Origin: Oreocharis arfaki
Taxonomy: Eukaryota > Chordata > Aves > Passeriformes > Paramythiidae
Assembly: GCA_013398015.1 (NCBI GenBank)
Contig: VZRR01010915.1
Span: forward strand, 372,001-436,000
DNA length: 64,000 bases
Direction: 5' to 3'
Of the stretch, positions 60,840-64,000 are shown one piece after another (position 1 is the first letter of the stretch; every line of letters begins with the position of its first letter). Made by a program: the position numbers and the translations under genes. The notes under the pieces are model-generated. The model had not been told where the DNA came from. It did no database searches and saw nothing but the letters and a program-made list of their open reading frames with translations.

Positions 60840-63800
60840 GGCATCATATCCAAATTGCAGTAGGGAAAGAACAATGAAAATCCATTTAATCTTGAGCTGT
60901 CATAGGGGCTGGAAATAAAACCCCCTTGCTGTTGTTCAGTGGACTTCCTCTCACTTTCATGGTTTTCTAGTGGAATGCTGTTATCCCGCCAAGGTGTTTG
61001 CAGGCACTTGGGATTGGTGGAAAGGCAGCCAAGGGAAGGAGGTCTGCGTGCCAGCACCTGTGGGGAGCACTGCTCCCGCAGTGTCACACGTTGCCTGTAA
61101 AAAATCACACAACTGAATTTTTTAGTAATTCCCTTCTTTTTTTCTAGGACTATCAGAGGGAGAATCAGCTTGACATGCCCATTTGGAGCACCTGTGAGAT
61201 TTTTTTTTCACGTGCAGCATTGTGCTCTTCTGGAGGGAAAGGACAGAGTCACGCAGAGATTTAAGGGTAACAAGCCCTGGGAGGGCAGGGGAGCTGTGCC
61301 TTCGTCACTTCTGACAGGACGAGCAGCTGAAGGCCTCTAGCGGCTACTTTATTAATGGCTGTTGCTCGCTGCCACTGACTGATGTGCAATGGGAGAGTGC
61401 TCTTCAATTTTTTATTCTAAATGTATAGACACATTATAGTTTCTGCTAATAGATATTATTCTGATATTATTTTTATAGACAGGTATATTTCAGTAAGAAG
61501 AAATTACAAAAATAAGGATTAAACCTTGTACTGTTTATTGTTTGTTTTTCTGATGTGGTTGGTTTTTGTTTTTTCCTTTTTTCTATTACCAGTGAATGAT
61601 GGTGAACTAGCAACACTTTCTGAAACACACAGGCCAGCAATATCTGCCAACCAGTGCTGTGAGAGAGGGGGAGGGAGAGGAAGAGAGAAGGTTTTGGTAC
61701 AGGGAAGTAGGAAAACATCTGTAACAGCATATATCAACCTTCTTAAATGATAACACGCAGTGTGTTTTAGACAGTCAAGCCAATATTTAATGGAAATGTA
61801 AGTGAACATAATTTGAAGTATTGTTCTCGTCCAACACCATCTCTTTTTGGTCAGTATGCATTGGACACCTGAATTGATGTATGTTCTTTAGCCAAATTGC
61901 ATATTTAGTTTTATTATTATGCATATTGCTTTACTGACAGTAGAGAGAGGAGACTGAGCATTATTTTCATAAAGACTTGATAAAGAAATTGTATTTTTCC
62001 TTTGATGATTTGTCTATATGAACTTCAGGCAGTTATCTTGATCAAGAAATTGTATGAAAGCTTATAACCTTAGTCTTTCCTAATGTACAAAATACAGTAA
62101 TAAAGCAGACATAAGAATATTGTAAGCCTTAAAATAAAATAAATATTTGCAGGTCATTTACACTGACAGAACCTTTGGATAAAAGACAAAGGAGGCAGAC
62201 GCTTGGCTTATGGAGCTAAGAGCGTTCCCTTCACAGTATAAGACACCATGATGGGTCAAGTGCACACAGACAAGTCAGTGGGTTCATAGGAGTTCTGCTC
62301 ACTCTTTCAGCTGCACCTGCAGAACGAAGCCTGGGCCAAATTCTGAAAAATGCGAGAGTAGGAAAATACAATAAGTAGCTTTTTTCTTTTAAATTTGCAT
62401 CATCAATGCTTTTTGGTAGAATGGACTTAGGCATCAATTATATGTATATAACTGCACTGCAAGCAATTTTATTTCTTCAGTATGCCTAGGACAATGGTTC
62501 ACATTGTTATCATTGGAGTTAGCCAGAGAAGCAGCACAATAAATTTACCTTTTTTGAGTGCATTTTTGCTGACATTTTGTTGCAAACATTTTTTGACGGA
62601 GTTAGGAAATGTGAACTGGACAGATTTTCTGTTGGAAAATGCTGATTGAAACCGAAACGCTTTTAGAAATAGGCTATATTTTATTAGCATTTATTATTTT
62701 ATTATAATATTTTACTATGTACAATATTAAAAGCAAAAATATGCTGTTAAAAATTAAATATATTCAAATATACTGTTGCCCAGAAAAATCTGAGCCTTCT
62801 GCTTTTCCTTTTTTGGCAGGTACAACAAAATTTGTCTTTTAATTTTCATGAGCTGAGAGTCCATAATACAAAGTACAAATATACAGATACCTGAATTGTC
62901 TATTCAAAGTTTTCTGTGTATAAACCAAATTTTCCAAATTCAAAGGAACTTCAAAAAGCAACATGTATTATTCACTTCTTAAGTAATATTCCAAAGATAG
63001 ATTTAATAACATGAATATTACCTCCAAGGCTACTCCTTGCTGACGCATGATACAGCACTGGGCCAGTGGTGATGTTTTTCTACACAAAATGCCAATGATG
63101 TCCATTCTAGCCATGAGATGAGATAATCTAAAGATGTTACTAAAGACAGACGAGGTACTTTCTTGTACATTTCTCCCCTGAAGCAGGGGGGAAATTGGCA
63201 ATTAGGTGAGGTTATGAGAGATTTGTGTCCTTTCTTGATCCTGTAATTTAGGACCCATGGTAATTTAGGACCTTTTCTTTACAGGGAAATGGCCCAAGGT
63301 GAAGACCCATAAACACTTCCTAGGACAATTTCAATAAAAATAATAAGGCTGTAGCACATGGCAAATTACACACAGAAGAAAAAAAAAGATGCTAAACCTG
63401 TAAAGCTAAGTACTCACAGGTCAGGAAATGTGGGAACAGTATTTGTTGTTGCATGCTGATGAGCACTGAAACACAGTCCTTCATTCCATAGTTCTCTTAT
63501 CATATACCTTGATCCTAGACCCATGAGTACTCAGGACCTTTACTCTTCTTCATTGCATGGGAAAGATCACACACATTTAATAGCCTTCCAGCATTTTATT
63601 TTGCCCCTGTTCTTCAGCATAGTAAGAAGATAGTAAGGCTATCAATGGTTTTAATTGCCCAGCAGCCCTTTTCAGAGAACGTGAAGGTGTTACCACTTTT
63701 TTAAGGAAAAATAATAGAGGTACAGAAACCTTAACACTGAAAGTACCCGCTAATTTGGAATTTTGGATTCCCCTTCTGGCAGTATTTGGCATTATGCAAG

Positions 63801-64000
63801 CATTTCAGATGATCAGGGTTCAGTTCCTGTAGGCATCAGCCATGGCTGAAGCTTCCCACCCCTACAACACTTCAGATCACAGGTTCCAACGTGGAGCAAC
63901 AACAGGAGTGATTGTGTTTTCCTGCTATCAGCATTCTTACCTGAAACATTTTGTTCCTGTTTCATAGTCTCCTTTCTCAGGCACTATACATGTTCTGATT
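60840..64000. other. upstream of LMOD2; no gene recognised
   Basis: No exon of ASB15, the gene expected next in amniotes, was recognised. AT-rich patches lie at 61420-61500 and 62660-62780. Open frames at 60833-61108, 61473-61809 and 62968-63201 resemble no protein I know. Confidence 0.7.

Noticed and set aside
62280..62345. GGGCCAAATTCTG-type motif resembling the end of an old sauropsid repeat
   Set aside because: Only about 15 bases match what I remember; too short to call a repeat family.
62968..63201. 77-codon - strand frame with AG and GT flanks (LSHLMARMDIIGILCRKTS...)
   Set aside because: I considered it as an exon of ASB15 or another gene upstream of LMOD2, but it shows no ankyrin or SOCS-box pattern and no resemblance to a family I know.
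1..64000. Possible CRISPR arrays, operons, phage or retroviral genes
   Set aside because: No regularly spaced direct repeats, no gene-dense coding and no gag/pol/env-like frames; the sequence is vertebrate nuclear DNA.

Overview
The window is vertebrate nuclear DNA, most likely from a bird. It is AT-rich and poor in CpG, with short exons separated by introns of 0.35 to 5 kb. The CR1 LINE fragments are of the avian type, including the 3' end with its degenerate 8-bp repeat, and mammalian Alu or L1 sequence is absent. The assignment to birds is an inference from CR1 and gene compactness; a crocodilian or turtle is not strictly excluded.

Two protein-coding genes account for all coding sequence I can support. 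They point at each other. WASL (N-WASP) runs on the + strand: exons 2 to 11 lie at 11421-33586 and join in frame to 466 residues. Exon 1, about 39 codons, lies upstream of the window, and positions 1-11420 are the 3' part of intron 1. A 3' UTR of 2.2 to 2.7 kb follows. LMOD2 (leiomodin-2) runs on the - strand and is complete: three coding exons between 60470 and 54771 encode 543 residues. The 18 kb between the two 3' ends is intergenic. It holds at least two clear CR1 3' ends, two older CR1-like fragments, a MIR-like remnant, a small CpG-dense islet and some short tandem repeats. The stretch from 60840 to 64000 is upstream of LMOD2; no exon was recognised there (ASB15 is the expected next gene in amniotes).

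Both genes act on actin. N-WASP is the Cdc42/PIP2-controlled activator of Arp2/3 in most cells. Leiomodin-2 nucleates and elongates thin filaments at pointed ends in striated muscle. Each has a poly-proline tract and WH2 actin-binding sequence.

The most interesting unlabelled signal is an 18-nt candidate microexon at 28096-28113 in WASL intron 8. It has an AG acceptor, a GTATGT donor, the same phase as both neighbouring exons, and would add six residues (GPPRWS) at the junction between the GTPase-binding domain and the proline-rich domain. Other leads are a 240-nt in-frame exon-like open stretch in intron 5, a G-quadruplex motif in the WASL 3' UTR, a CpG islet in the intergenic region and muscle-type promoter motifs upstream of LMOD2.
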